The notes: a model not told the origin generated them from the letters alone. 58,462 nt of DNA from Treponema_I sp045616125 (GCA_045616125.1 JAZLGC010000011.1:1-58462), one strand, 5' to 3'. Positions 18,230 through 26,531 are shown, counted from the stretch's first letter. Program-made: numbers and translations.

Positions 18230-21200
18230 TTACGGTTCTGCTGCAATTAGACAATCATCTTCCTCCGAACCATAAACAACCCATGGTATTCCTTTGTAAT
18301 TCAGATATTCTTTATATTTTTGAAGCATAATTTTTCTGATAAGTAATTCCATAAAATGATAATCTGGATTCCCTGTTGCATCAGTTGGAAGCATGATTGG
18401 ATCATTCAGTAAACGCTCATTATTCCGCTTGTACCCGAAACTGTATTTTCCATGAATCATGTCAGACACCGTCACTGTAAAAAGTCCGTTGTATCTGTTT
18501 AGCCATGATGAATATGCAAAAGTATTGTCTGATGTCGAAACAAATTTTTCTGACTTATAAATCGAATATCCCACAGAGCCCTGCCCATTTCTTATATATC
18601 CAATGCAATTTCCACTCTGGATATATGAATCAGGACAACCTTTTATAAATGTCAAAACACCGTTATTCCTGTTTGTTGCTCCAAGATATGGAAGATCACC
18701 TTGATTTTCATTCAGATGATTAAGCCCTTTTGATTTTCCTTGCTGGAATTTTCCAAAAATTTTGCCAATCTTGAACGCTTTCCATTCCTTGTCTTCTATT
18801 TTTTCAAAATCTTCTTCAAATCCATCATTTAGTTCTGCAATCTGCCTTCTTGCGTATTCCCCATATTCATCAAGTTTTGATTTTTCAATGGAATTAATAA
18901 ATTGTTCCATGTAGTCGTAATCGACTTCGCCTGTTGTAGTTATTGGTAGAAGAATTTTTGTCCTTGCCAGTCGTCCTAATGTTGCTCCATTACCGCCCCA
19001 ATTAAATTTTTCCATCTGCAATTTGAGCAATCGAGTAATGAACAGCGCTTTTTTTCTATCCATCCCATCAAATGACAGAATTTGAATATTCTGGCCAGTA
19101 AAAAAAGCATGTGGTTGATAAAAAACAGTCTGAGTATCAAGGCCTATACTTATGGAATTACCACAATCCATTTCATACTTTGCATTTTGCCTATCAGAAA
19201 TGAAAGAGTTCATTCCATTCAGAATGTCAGATCTTGTAATATACGGAATGTTTCCACTTTCACAGTTCAGTTTATTTTTATCGATGCCACTGGAAGTTGC
19301 TTCAATCTTGAAAATTCCATCACTCCCAGAAATGAAAAACTCCCTCCATTCCCTATTCTCTAATTCATATTTAAAGTTTTTTTTTACATCCCTTTGATTT
19401 TCTTCAAACAGATATTTTCTGCCCTGCATAATCATGCTGAATTCAAAGCTCAGATAATCGCCAACTGTTTTTTCAAAATCGGCATACGACGGTATTTCAT
19501 CATTAAAATAATAAAAACTATGAAGCCATTCATCTTCTGCTGTAATCGTCGTTTTAACACAAAATTTGTTCTCTGCTTCAATTCTGTCATTCCATACATC
19601 AAGTAGATGCTGTTTCTTATCTTTCGCAGCTTCCGTTTCCAATAGTCCAATATGAGGAGCTACCTTAAAACCATCATCTTCAAAATTAATGAACTTGCAG
19701 ATTTTGTCTTTCGGGTGCGGTTGTCCACTTGTAAAAACTGCAATACATGGAATAACACCTACTCCATAGAATGTATCCTTTTGGAGCATTATCACGCCTT
19801 CTAGAGTATGCTTTTTAAGGATGCTTTCTTTGATTGATTTTTCTTCTGAAGTTTTCCCTGTCATTGAACTCTGGGGAACAATAACTGCGCAACGGCCACC
19901 TTCTACAAGACTATCCAGCAAATATTCCGTGAATGCAAGTTCATATAGTTCTGGATTTTTCTTTGATCCTTGAGAATAGGGCGGATTCATAAGGCCCACT
20001 GTAGCACTCATTTCTTCCTGATGCTTTTCAGGAGTCTTATTGAAAAAGTCATCACAATGCAAATTACTCTTTCCATCCCCTCGAAGAATCATATTCGTTG
20101 TGGCCACTGTGAACATGTCAGTTCTAAGTTCTATTCCAAAAAGTTGATTTTTCCGAATATTGCTCTTTTCTGTCTCGGTCTCAGCTTTTAGGAGCATATT
20201 ATATAGGGCTGCTACAAGAAATCCCCCCGTTCCACAACATGGGTCAAAAACCTTATCTGTTTTCTTAATATCTAGTAAATCGCAGAATAGTTGAGTTATG
20301 TGTTTTGGTGTGAGAATTATTCCCAACGTCTGTCCAGACCCACCCGAATAACTCATAAATTCACCATAAAATCTTCCGAGATAATCTTCCGCAGATGAAT
20401 TGTATTTTATAGACTTATAAAGTTTTTCATCCAGGAATTTCGTATAACTTTTAAGTGGCGTCTCCGCAAGAGATTTGTTCACTTCGTTTAGTTTTGTACT
20501 GTTTTTTATGATGCTGAACTGGGAAAGAATCTTATCCTTTTTTGTTTCTGGTTGAATATTTGCTCTTTTTAGATTAGAAACTATAGCACTGTAAATTTTT
20601 TCACCATCAGTTACTTCACTATCTCCGGTAAGACTTTCTATTGTGAAATTCCCCTTGTCGCGCTCTCTAAGTGCCAGTAGGATTCCTGAAACTACCAATG
20701 GCTTTTCTTCGTCTTTCAGATTACCGTAATTTCGTAAATCTTCGTGAAGTTTTGCAGCATCAGAAAGAATGTCTTTTAATTCCCGTTCTGAATTCGTGTC
20801 TTCTTTCAAAACTTCGCGAAGATAATACTCATCAATATTTTTTTCGTTAAATGAAATAAATGATTCAACATCATCAAGATTGTCAAAAACATTGCATCTG
20901 TCATCAACGAAAACTGGTGTTATTTTGTGTTTTTTTTCATTTCCAGAAATTCCAAAAGCAATAATTTTTTTATAACTAGTATTTTTGGCCAAATGTTCTG
21001 CATAGAACAGTGCTCCATTGACTGCAAAATCTGTCACGGCTTTTGTATCAAGACTTATTGAACTGTTCTCATTTCTTTTTATATGGTTCTGCAAGTTTGC
21101 CTTGTCTTCAATAACCAGGAGAAAATCTTTGACAATACCTACATATTCAGGAAATCCGACTTTTCCCGTTCCTCGCTTTGAAGCAGTTTTAAGTGCCTCA

Positions 21201-21301
21201 TCTATTTCTTTTACAGTGCTTCCCTGTGCATCAAGTTCAATTTCTGCTTCTCTCAATAAATCATGAACCCATAAATCGGTCTGTACTTCTTTTTTAGCCA
21301 T
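18230..21301 (-). CDS. Single-chain type IIG restriction-modification enzyme (nuclease + N6-adenine methylase + two specificity domains)
   Basis: 1023 residues from ATG 21301 (GAGGAT SD ~11 nt upstream; a TTG 18 nt further up is an alternative). The N-terminal ~160 residues contain a PD-(D/E)xK-like motif VIEDKANLQ (E65, K67). A helical linker leads to an N6-methylase domain with SAM motif DPCCGTGGF (353-361) and catalytic NPPY (439-442). The C-terminal ~370 residues hold two type I HsdS-like target-recognition domains, each ending in a conserved helix region (IPITTTGEVDYDYMEQ-type and LPTDATGNPDYHFMELL). Cleavage, methylation and recognition are therefore in one chain. Codons are A/T-rich relative to flanking genes, and it is divergent from an XRE regulator, as in controller-regulated R-M systems. 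Confidence 0.9.
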   Translation of the reverse strand: MAKKEVQTDLWVHDLLREAEIELDAQGSTVKEIDEALKTASKRGTGKVGFPEYVGIVKDFLLVIEDKANLQNHIKRNENSSISLDTKAVTDFAVNGALFYAEHLAKNTSYKKIIAFGISGNEKKHKITPVFVDDRCNVFDNLDDVESFISFNEKNIDEYYLREVLKEDTNSERELKDILSDAAKLHEDLRNYGNLKDEEKPLVVSGILLALRERDKGNFTIESLTGDSEVTDGEKIYSAIVSNLKRANIQPETKKDKILSQFSIIKNSTKLNEVNKSLAETPLKSYTKFLDEKLYKSIKYNSSAEDYLGRFYGEFMSYSGGSGQTLGIILTPKHITQLFCDLLDIKKTDKVFDPCCGTGGFLVAALYNMLLKAETETEKSNIRKNQLFGIELRTDMFTVATTNMILRGDGKSNLHCDDFFNKTPEKHQEEMSATVGLMNPPYSQGSKKNPELYELAFTEYLLDSLVEGGRCAVIVPQSSMTGKTSEEKSIKESILKKHTLEGVIMLQKDTFYGVGVIPCIAVFTSGQPHPKDKICKFINFEDDGFKVAPHIGLLETEAAKDKKQHLLDVWNDRIEAENKFCVKTTITAEDEWLHSFYYFNDEIPSYADFEKTVGDYLSFEFSMIMQGRKYLFEENQRDVKKNFKYELENREWREFFISGSDGIFKIEATSSGIDKNKLNCESGNIPYITRSDILNGMNSFISDRQNAKYEMDCGNSISIGLDTQTVFYQPHAFFTGQNIQILSFDGMDRKKALFITRLLKLQMEKFNWGGNGATLGRLARTKILLPITTTGEVDYDYMEQFINSIEKSKLDEYGEYARRQIAELNDGFEEDFEKIEDKEWKAFKIGKIFGKFQQGKSKGLNHLNENQGDLPYLGATNRNNGVLTFIKGCPDSYIQSGNCIGYIRNGQGSVGYSIYKSEKFVSTSDNTFAYSSWLNRYNGLFTVTVSDMIHGKYSFGYKRNNERLLNDPIMLPTDATGNPDYHFMELLIRKIMLQKYKEYLNYKGIPWVVYGSEEDDCLIAAEP

Positions 21302-21323
21302 GAATGTTGTAATCCTCAAATAT

Positions 21324-21336
21324 AGTCAAATTGACT
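21324..21336. promoter_or_regulatory. Palindromic operator candidate upstream of the R-M gene
   Basis: AGTCAA-A-TTGACT, a perfect 6-bp palindrome with one central base, lies 23 bp upstream of the R-M start codon in the intergenic region shared with the XRE gene. It is a candidate binding site for the XRE protein. Confidence 0.45.
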
Positions 21337-21388
21337 GAATAAACATAAAAACTTTCTATTCCAATCAATTTAACAGTATAAAATATAT

Positions 21389-21436
21389 TCGTTTTGCTTA
21401 CAAATTTTAATTTTTGAATATTTCTATGCAAAACGA
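21389..21436. promoter_or_regulatory. 9-bp inverted repeat in the R-M/XRE intergenic region
   Basis: TCGTTTTGC (21389-21397) and GCAAAACGA (21428-21436) form a perfect inverted repeat spaced by 30 bp, upstream of the XRE gene. The arms are about four helical turns apart, suitable for cooperative binding by a dimeric repressor. Confidence 0.45.
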
Positions 21437-21474
21437 AAATGTTTAAGAACAGACTTCTTTTCTATTCTTTTGAA

Positions 21475-21801
21475 ATGGGATTACGAGAAACATTCAGAGA
21501 AAATTTAATCTACTATCGAAAAAAGGCAGGATATACACAGGAAGAGCTCTCTGAAAAGAGTAATTGCAACCTGAATTACATTGCGACAATAGAATGCGCC
21601 TCTTCAAGATTTCCCAGACCAGAAACCATCGATGCCATTGCAGAAGCATTGAACATTCCAACCAGTGCACTTTTCATGGAAAAAGGCAGCCCAAAAAATC
21701 TTGCCACTTTTGACAGCGAAAAGTTTACCAATCAAGTTATTACACAATTATCCCAACAACTTTCAAAAGAGATGCTCGATTATCTGGAGAAGAATTTGTA
21801 A
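21475..21801 (+). CDS. XRE-family HTH regulator, probable controller of the R-M gene
   Basis: 108 residues from ATG 21475; a start at 21439 is also possible. The HTH_3 domain covers ~5-62 (ENLIYYRKKAGYTQEELSEKSNCNLNYIATIE). A helical C-terminal tail (~75-108) may dimerise. TATTCT lies 6 nt before ATG 21475 with no SD, so leaderless expression is likely. It is divergent from the R-M gene across 173 bp containing two inverted repeats. Size and placement match R-M C-proteins. It is followed on the same strand by three micropeptide genes. Confidence 0.85.
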   Translation: MGLRETFRENLIYYRKKAGYTQEELSEKSNCNLNYIATIECASSRFPRPETIDAIAEALNIPTSALFMEKGSPKNLATFDSEKFTNQVITQLSQQLSKEMLDYLEKNL

Positions 21802-21967
21802 CTTTCATGTCATACGTTGCCACCTTTTATGATTTCTACTTTTCTTATATAACTCTGGAGGTAACAAAATAAAAAACTATCTGTTTATTACTGGGTAGAA
21901 TCTCCTTTTTACTATGTCATTATATGTCACAGCAATGATGTACTGTATTTCCTGAAAGGAGGATCCA

Positions 21968-22063
21968 ATGAAGCAAAACTCAAAAAGACCAATTATTACT
22001 GGAATCATTATTGGCCTGATTATCGGTATATCTCGTATTATATACCACAAATTCTTTGGTTGA
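21968..22063 (+). CDS. Membrane micropeptide 1 (31 aa)
   Basis: A 31-codon ORF with a very strong SD (AAAGGAGG, 5 nt before the ATG region). The product has a basic, polar N-terminus (MKQNSKRP), then a hydrophobic helix of ~16 residues (IITGIIIGLIIGISRII) and a basic tail ending in FFG. This predicts a single-span membrane peptide with N-in topology. The layout resembles type I toxin or small regulatory membrane peptides, but no family is recognised. It shares CATTATTGGcCTG at DNA level with the next micropeptide. Confidence 0.6.
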   Translation: MKQNSKRPIITGIIIGLIIGISRIIYHKFFG

Positions 22064-22095
22064 CTTAACAAACCATATTGTATAAGGAAATAGCT

Positions 22096-22179
22096 GTGAC
22101 GAAATTTTCAAGAAACGAAAAACTATTATGCGGCATTATTGGTCTGCAAGTGATAAATACCATTCTTGCACTTATTTAA
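22096..22179 (+). CDS. Membrane micropeptide 2 (27 aa, GTG start)
   Basis: A 27-codon ORF starting at GTG with SD AAGGA 7 nt upstream. It has a polar start (MTKFSRNEK), then a hydrophobic helix (LLCGIIGLQVINTILALI) that runs to the C-terminus. It lies 32 nt after micropeptide 1, and a CATTATTGGtCTG stretch is shared with that gene, suggesting duplication. Function unknown. Confidence 0.5.
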   Translation: MTKFSRNEKLLCGIIGLQVINTILALI

Positions 22180-22202
22180 TTAGTACTTATTACGAAGGGT
22201 GT

Positions 22203-22298
22203 ATGAAAAATCAAAACATGAACAAACTTATTCCAATTCTCTTTGGAATTGCGTTTATCTTTACCGCAGCCACAGTTATCCTGTTATGCATAAAGTAA
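22203..22298 (+). CDS. Membrane micropeptide 3 (31 aa)
   Basis: A 31-codon ORF with SD GAAGGG close to the ATG. It has a polar N-terminus (MKNQNMNK), one hydrophobic helix (LIPILFGIAFIFTAATVILL) and the ending CIK. It is the third of a tandem set separated by 23-32 nt and is followed by a strong terminator. The three probably share one transcript, perhaps with the XRE gene. Confidence 0.55.
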   Translation: MKNQNMNKLIPILFGIAFIFTAATVILLCIK

Positions 22299-22323
22299 AC
22301 TAGCAAAAATTTTTTACACGCTT

Positions 22324-22361
22324 ATGACGACCATCATATAACTTGATGGTCGTCATTTTTT
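22324..22361 (+). terminator. Strong terminator closing the micropeptide operon
   Basis: A perfect 13-bp stem, ATGACGACCATCA (22324-22336) with TGATGGTCGTCAT (22344-22356), 7-nt loop and a T run to 22361. It lies between the micropeptides and the convergent RNase III gene. Confidence 0.95.
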
Positions 22362-22378
22362 GTAAATCATTTTACTCC

Positions 22379-23617
22379 TTAAGCGTCAACATAATAACTG
22401 GCATACATTGAATTCATGTTTTCAAGAATTTCCTTGCAGACAAGTCTCTTTGCAGTTTTCTTGGTCGTACTCTCTGCGCGATATTCATCACCATCTACTG
22501 TTGCGATACATTCAATACCATCTTTAAGATCCTCAAATCTGAACTGCAATTCAAGTATCTCCTTATGATTGTATTTTTCATACACCTGCGATACTGAATC
22601 AACTTCAATTGAACTTTCTATTTGATCTTCGGAGATATCCTCTGTTGTTTTCGCTATAACTTTACTTATCCGTTCTCGAGGCTGTTTAGGGACCATATCA
22701 AAAACAAAATCAAGCATTTTATCTGCTGCTATATTTGCAGCTTTATCACCGTTTGAATCTCGACCCTCAAAAATTTCATCAAATCCTGCTATTGAGCAGG
22801 TAGATACCCAATAGTCACAATCATCTTCACTTTGATAGGAGTAACTAAATACCGGCATTGGAATAAAATTCATTTGCCCGAGCAACTCTAAATTATCCTT
22901 TGCCTGTTTATTCATCGGACGTTCGGCGAAGAAGACTATATCCAGATAATTCAGAGCTTTTCTACAGGCTGTAGTTTCTGCACGCTCAATACTCTTTTCA
23001 GTTGCTGAAAACTCTTTATATAAACTCGAAAATCTGATTATGAACGTATGTTCCACACCTAATTCTTGATTGATAAAATCAATCTGCCCCAGATTATGAT
23101 CTTTGCTATAACTTACAATTTCATCTCTTGAATAATTATCTGACAAATCGGCAAACAACATGCGTTCCACAACTCTTTCCAGAATCGTAACATTCCATTC
23201 AGAGTCAACCGCTACAGCACCCAGAATCGCTTCAAACAGATCACCCTCTGTCTTTACGGAAATTTTTTTTATCTGTTTGCCATTACGTCCTATTAAAAAT
23301 TTCTGGAACCGGAGTTTCTCTATCCGTTCAGCCAGATAATCATTCCTTGAATATTTTGTATACTCCAGAGTAAGATCGCCGGCAGTCATACTTGATCTGA
23401 AATTTCCATTACTTGAGATTTGGGAATTACCAGAACAGAACATTTTAGATAAGATGAAACCTAATATCTTATCCCCATAAAATTCCAACGTATCATTATT
23501 GAAATTGATATTTTGTGTATCAGGAGATATTTTTATAAACGCCTGTATCAATAGTTTTTTATTCTGAAAAGTGTACTTTATCTGATTCTGAACGAATAAC
23601 ATATCTTTAACTCTCAT
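22379..23617 (-). CDS. RNase III-domain protein with three predicted C-terminal dsRBDs
   Basis: 412 residues; SD GGAGGTG 5 nt before the ATG. The RNase III domain at ~10-155 has the signature NNDTLEFYGDKIL (E45, D49) and TEGDLFEAILGA (D126, E129). The spacing matches the catalytic acids of RNase III, so it should cut dsRNA. After it, three regions end with the basic/alanine helix of a double-stranded-RNA-binding domain, at ~168-227, ~240-307 and ~345-405 (the last with STTKKTAKRLVCKEIL). A housekeeping Rnc has about 230-250 residues and one dsRBD, so this is a second, unusual enzyme. It is AT-rich and converges on the micropeptide operon in the R-M island, suggesting an RNA-targeting accessory or defence role (inference). 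Confidence 0.82.
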   Translation of the reverse strand: MRVKDMLFVQNQIKYTFQNKKLLIQAFIKISPDTQNINFNNDTLEFYGDKILGFILSKMFCSGNSQISSNGNFRSSMTAGDLTLEYTKYSRNDYLAERIEKLRFQKFLIGRNGKQIKKISVKTEGDLFEAILGAVAVDSEWNVTILERVVERMLFADLSDNYSRDEIVSYSKDHNLGQIDFINQELGVEHTFIIRFSSLYKEFSATEKSIERAETTACRKALNYLDIVFFAERPMNKQAKDNLELLGQMNFIPMPVFSYSYQSEDDCDYWVSTCSIAGFDEIFEGRDSNGDKAANIAADKMLDFVFDMVPKQPRERISKVIAKTTEDISEDQIESSIEVDSVSQVYEKYNHKEILELQFRFEDLKDGIECIATVDGDEYRAESTTKKTAKRLVCKEILENMNSMYASYYVDA

Positions 23618-23717
23618 ATGACACCTCCATCGATAAGTACAGTATTACTCAACAGATATGACAACATATGACACCGAGGACAAGTTTTCTAGAGAATCCT
23701 TATCAGAGGTATTGCCC

Positions 23718-23801
23718 ATGCTGACTACTATGGAACTCATTGCCGTGTCTGGCTACACAGCCACTATTTTCGGTCTCGGGTTTTCTCTTGATAGGACATG
23801 A
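23718..23801 (+). CDS. Candidate membrane micropeptide 4 (27 aa)
   Basis: A 27-codon ORF with SD-like AGAGG 9 nt before the ATG. The product is mostly hydrophobic (MELIAVSGYTATIFGLGF) and ends SLDRT. The layout resembles short holin-like toxins of Firmicutes, but the similarity is only by eye. It lies between the divergent RNase III gene and the convergent end of the SulP gene. A short palindrome (AATCAAC-AG-GTTGATT) overlaps its 3' side. Confidence 0.35.
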   Translation: MLTTMELIAVSGYTATIFGLGFSLDRT

Positions 23802-23859
23802 ATCAACAGGTTGATTTGGACAAAAAAAACGTCTATTGAAGTGCCTATTTTTCAAATTA

Positions 23860-25998
23860 CTATTTCTTTTTCACCAGTTCCTTCAACGACTTGATATGTT
23901 CGTACTCTTTTGGGTTCAGGCGGCTTAAATGGGTTTCTACTGCTGCAAGTCGCTTGTGCATTAAGTCGATGGCCAGCGGGTTCAGCAGATGAACCTTCTG
24001 TTCAACCGTTTCTTTTCGCTTTTCAATAAGCAGTTCCAGTTCATCAAGCTGCAGTTTTGTAAACTTGCCGGTAGCTGCCAGCTGTTCCAATTTGATTTCC
24101 AGATGGTCAAGAAGTTCGGTTTCATCAAAGAGTCCGATTTTACCCCAAGCCAGTTTTTCTTCCAGGTTCTCAATATTTAACTGAGAGATTTCGTCCGGAG
24201 TTTTTGCAGAAATAAACGCAAGGATTTCTGACGCAAACTGGTTCATTTTTCCTTCTGCGTCAGTTCCAAAAAGCCATTCAAATTCAGCAAGAACCTCATT
24301 ATTTTCAATCTGATTATGGATGACGTTGGGTATATCACCTTCCAGCTGATACGGTTTTTTATACCCGCAGCTTTGCAATGCCAGTGACATGGTTCGCCGG
24401 ACATTCCCGTTTTCAAGAAGTTTCTCTGCACCGTATGTTCTCAGCTGATCATTGATATGCCCCTGATGTTCCGTGAAATAAAACCGGACTCCCCGGCTTT
24501 CAAGGGTGTCAGCAATGGATATAAGCCGGTCTGCAGCAGTGATATCGATATCCCCTATGCCACTGGCATCAACAACTACCTGTTTTGTGGTAGGAAGAAC
24601 TGCCGACAAAATGTCATTCTGAAATGTACCCACATTTGCAAAGAACAGGTTGCCTCCGAACCGGTAGATCACTGTATCTTTTACCGCAACGGCGTTTTTA
24701 TTCCGCTTCAGGTTGTAGTATCCATGCTGTCCGGGAATTTTCCCCAGAAAGATCCGTGGCGGGATAACGGCTTTCTTTACAACCTGAACAAATGACAGAA
24801 AAACACCAATAACAACACCGTATATGGTACCTAAAAAGAGAACGCCCAACAGGGCAACCATAAAGATGCAAAATTCAAACCGGTTGCATTGCCAGAGTCG
24901 CTTAGCCAGCTTACTGTCCAGAATGCCGATCAAGGCGCTTATGACAATGCCGGTAAGTATAGGAACCGGCAGATAGATAAAAAATGGCGTTAAGAACAGG
25001 ATCACAATAAGCATGGTAATGGATGCCGTTATGGACATAAGCTGTGTTTTACCGCTAAACTGAGCGCCAATACCGGTTCGTGAAACACTGCCGTTTATGG
25101 GGCAGCTGCCGGTCAGGCTACCCACAATATTCATGGCAGCATAGGCAATCAATTCCTGATCTGCATTCAGTGTGTAATTATTGCTGGCCGCGTAATTATT
25201 AGCTGCCAGCAGAGTCTGAGCCATGATAACCAGAGCAACAGTCAGGCTTAAAACCACATATTCCCGTAAATGAGGAAGCAGGCTTGGCAGAGCCGGAATT
25301 ATCAGTTTCGGCAGGCCAGGTTCCACCGCCGGCAGCAGTTTTACGTCAAACTTTTCGATATGAAAAACAGCAGCAAGAATAATACCAACGCCAAGCAGCG
25401 CAACGGTCATGGGGAATTTTGGAAAGAGTTTCTTTGAGACCAGGATAATGACAACAGTTCCAACCCCAAGCACACAGGATACCCAGTTAAAGCTCTGCAA
25501 TTCACGGATGATGTGAGGAATAAGAACAATAACTTCGCCCACGCCCGGGTTGCCGCCAAACAGTTTGGGAATCTGCATCAGAATGATGGTGAGCCCTACT
25601 CCTGAAATAAAGCCACCCATTACCGGATTTGATATATATTTGACCATCCTTCCAGCCCGGGCAGTCCTGAAAATAACAAACCAGAGGGCAACCAGAACAG
25701 AAATAGCCGGAACTACGGACAGCGCCTCTGCAGATCCGGATATGATGCCGAATTCAGCTAGCGTTGCTCCAACCATGGCAGCCGGCATGGCATCAACACC
25801 TACAATAAACTGGGGAGAAGAAGAACACAGCCCGTACACCAGTATGGGTAATAAAGAACCATACAGACCGTACACCGCTGGTAACCCGGCAATCTGGGCG
25901 TATCCCATAGATATGGGTATTGAAACAAGGGCAATTATCAAGCCCGAAAAAATATCGTTTTTAATGGTTCTGAAACTGAAACATGCTTTATTGATCAT
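23860..25998 (-). CDS. SulP-family anion transporter with STAS domain and extra C-terminal helical region
   Basis: 712 residues; SD AGGAA 6 nt before the ATG. The SulP membrane domain (~10-410) has the family opening SGLIIALVSIPISMGYAQIAGLPAVYGLY and SCPINGSVSRTGI. The STAS domain is at ~430-545 (VVVDASGIGDIDITAADRL). About 165 further residues are charged and helical (KIGLFDETELLDHLEIKLEQLAA, LIEKRKETVEQKV) and are not part of ordinary SulP proteins. Substrates in the family include sulfate, bicarbonate and dicarboxylates; which applies cannot be read. A tandem hairpin array lies 31 bp upstream of the start. Confidence 0.9.
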   Translation of the reverse strand: MINKACFSFRTIKNDIFSGLIIALVSIPISMGYAQIAGLPAVYGLYGSLLPILVYGLCSSSPQFIVGVDAMPAAMVGATLAEFGIISGSAEALSVVPAISVLVALWFVIFRTARAGRMVKYISNPVMGGFISGVGLTIILMQIPKLFGGNPGVGEVIVLIPHIIRELQSFNWVSCVLGVGTVVIILVSKKLFPKFPMTVALLGVGIILAAVFHIEKFDVKLLPAVEPGLPKLIIPALPSLLPHLREYVVLSLTVALVIMAQTLLAANNYAASNNYTLNADQELIAYAAMNIVGSLTGSCPINGSVSRTGIGAQFSGKTQLMSITASITMLIVILFLTPFFIYLPVPILTGIVISALIGILDSKLAKRLWQCNRFEFCIFMVALLGVLFLGTIYGVVIGVFLSFVQVVKKAVIPPRIFLGKIPGQHGYYNLKRNKNAVAVKDTVIYRFGGNLFFANVGTFQNDILSAVLPTTKQVVVDASGIGDIDITAADRLISIADTLESRGVRFYFTEHQGHINDQLRTYGAEKLLENGNVRRTMSLALQSCGYKKPYQLEGDIPNVIHNQIENNEVLAEFEWLFGTDAEGKMNQFASEILAFISAKTPDEISQLNIENLEEKLAWGKIGLFDETELLDHLEIKLEQLAATGKFTKLQLDELELLIEKRKETVEQKVHLLNPLAIDLMHKRLAAVETHLSRLNPKEYEHIKSLKELVKKK

Positions 25999-26028
25999 TC
26001 TGTATTCCTGCCTGTTTCTCTATTCTAA

Positions 26029-26531
26029 CATTAAAAGCAGCTCACCCGCCCCGAACTGCCACTTTTATCTGGCGAAAATACTCCGTGCCATAACCTGTCA
26101 TACTGATAAATTTCGATTATTGCGAGGTTTTATCTGATTCAAAACACCAGATTAACAGGTCGGCATCATATAAAACACCATTCTGTACCCGATTTATCTG
26201 TATGACACCGCACGTCACTGCTGTATTGCATCATATAAATATTGTCCGGCAACCAATTTTATATGATGCTCCCCAAGAAATCACGATAAATTCATCATAT
26301 AAATGATATCAGACAAGCATTTTTATATGATGTCCCCAAGAAATCACGCTAAAACACATCATATAAATTTACCCAAACAGCCATTTTTATCTGATACCCG
26401 CCCTCAAATCACGCTAAACCACATCATATAAATTACCTCAAACTACCACTTTTATCTGATAACTCCCCCAAATCTCCTTAACTCCATCATATAAATTATC
26501 CCAAACCCCACTTTTTATATGATTCGCCGGC
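26029..26531. repeat. ~64-bp tandem hairpin array upstream of the SulP gene
   Basis: CATCATATAAA recurs at 26164, 26229, 26293, 26357, 26422 and 26485 (period 63-65 bp), with decayed copies near 26099 and 26029. In each unit it is followed by ~17 variable bases and TTTATATGAT or TTTATCTGAT, its reverse complement or near it, so each unit can form a hairpin. Between units is a linker like CCCCAAGAAATCACG. Decay increases toward the SulP gene. The region 25999-26592 holds no gene I can support. Confidence 0.9.

Noticed and set aside
21913..21956. 13-codon ORF between XRE and micropeptide 1
   Set aside because: No Shine-Dalgarno sequence and no clear hydrophobic or charged pattern.
21877..22071. 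64-residue minus-strand ORF
   Set aside because: It is the antisense shadow of micropeptide 1, with no SD.
18060..23860. Prophage or insertion sequence
   Set aside because: No integrase, transposase, structural phage gene, target duplication or att repeats could be identified, although the region looks acquired.
26029..26531. CRISPR array (regular ~64-bp period with variable parts)
   Set aside because: The repeated arms are inverted copies of each other, variable parts are ~17 nt and similar in pattern, linkers are semi-conserved, units decay gradually, and no cas genes are nearby.
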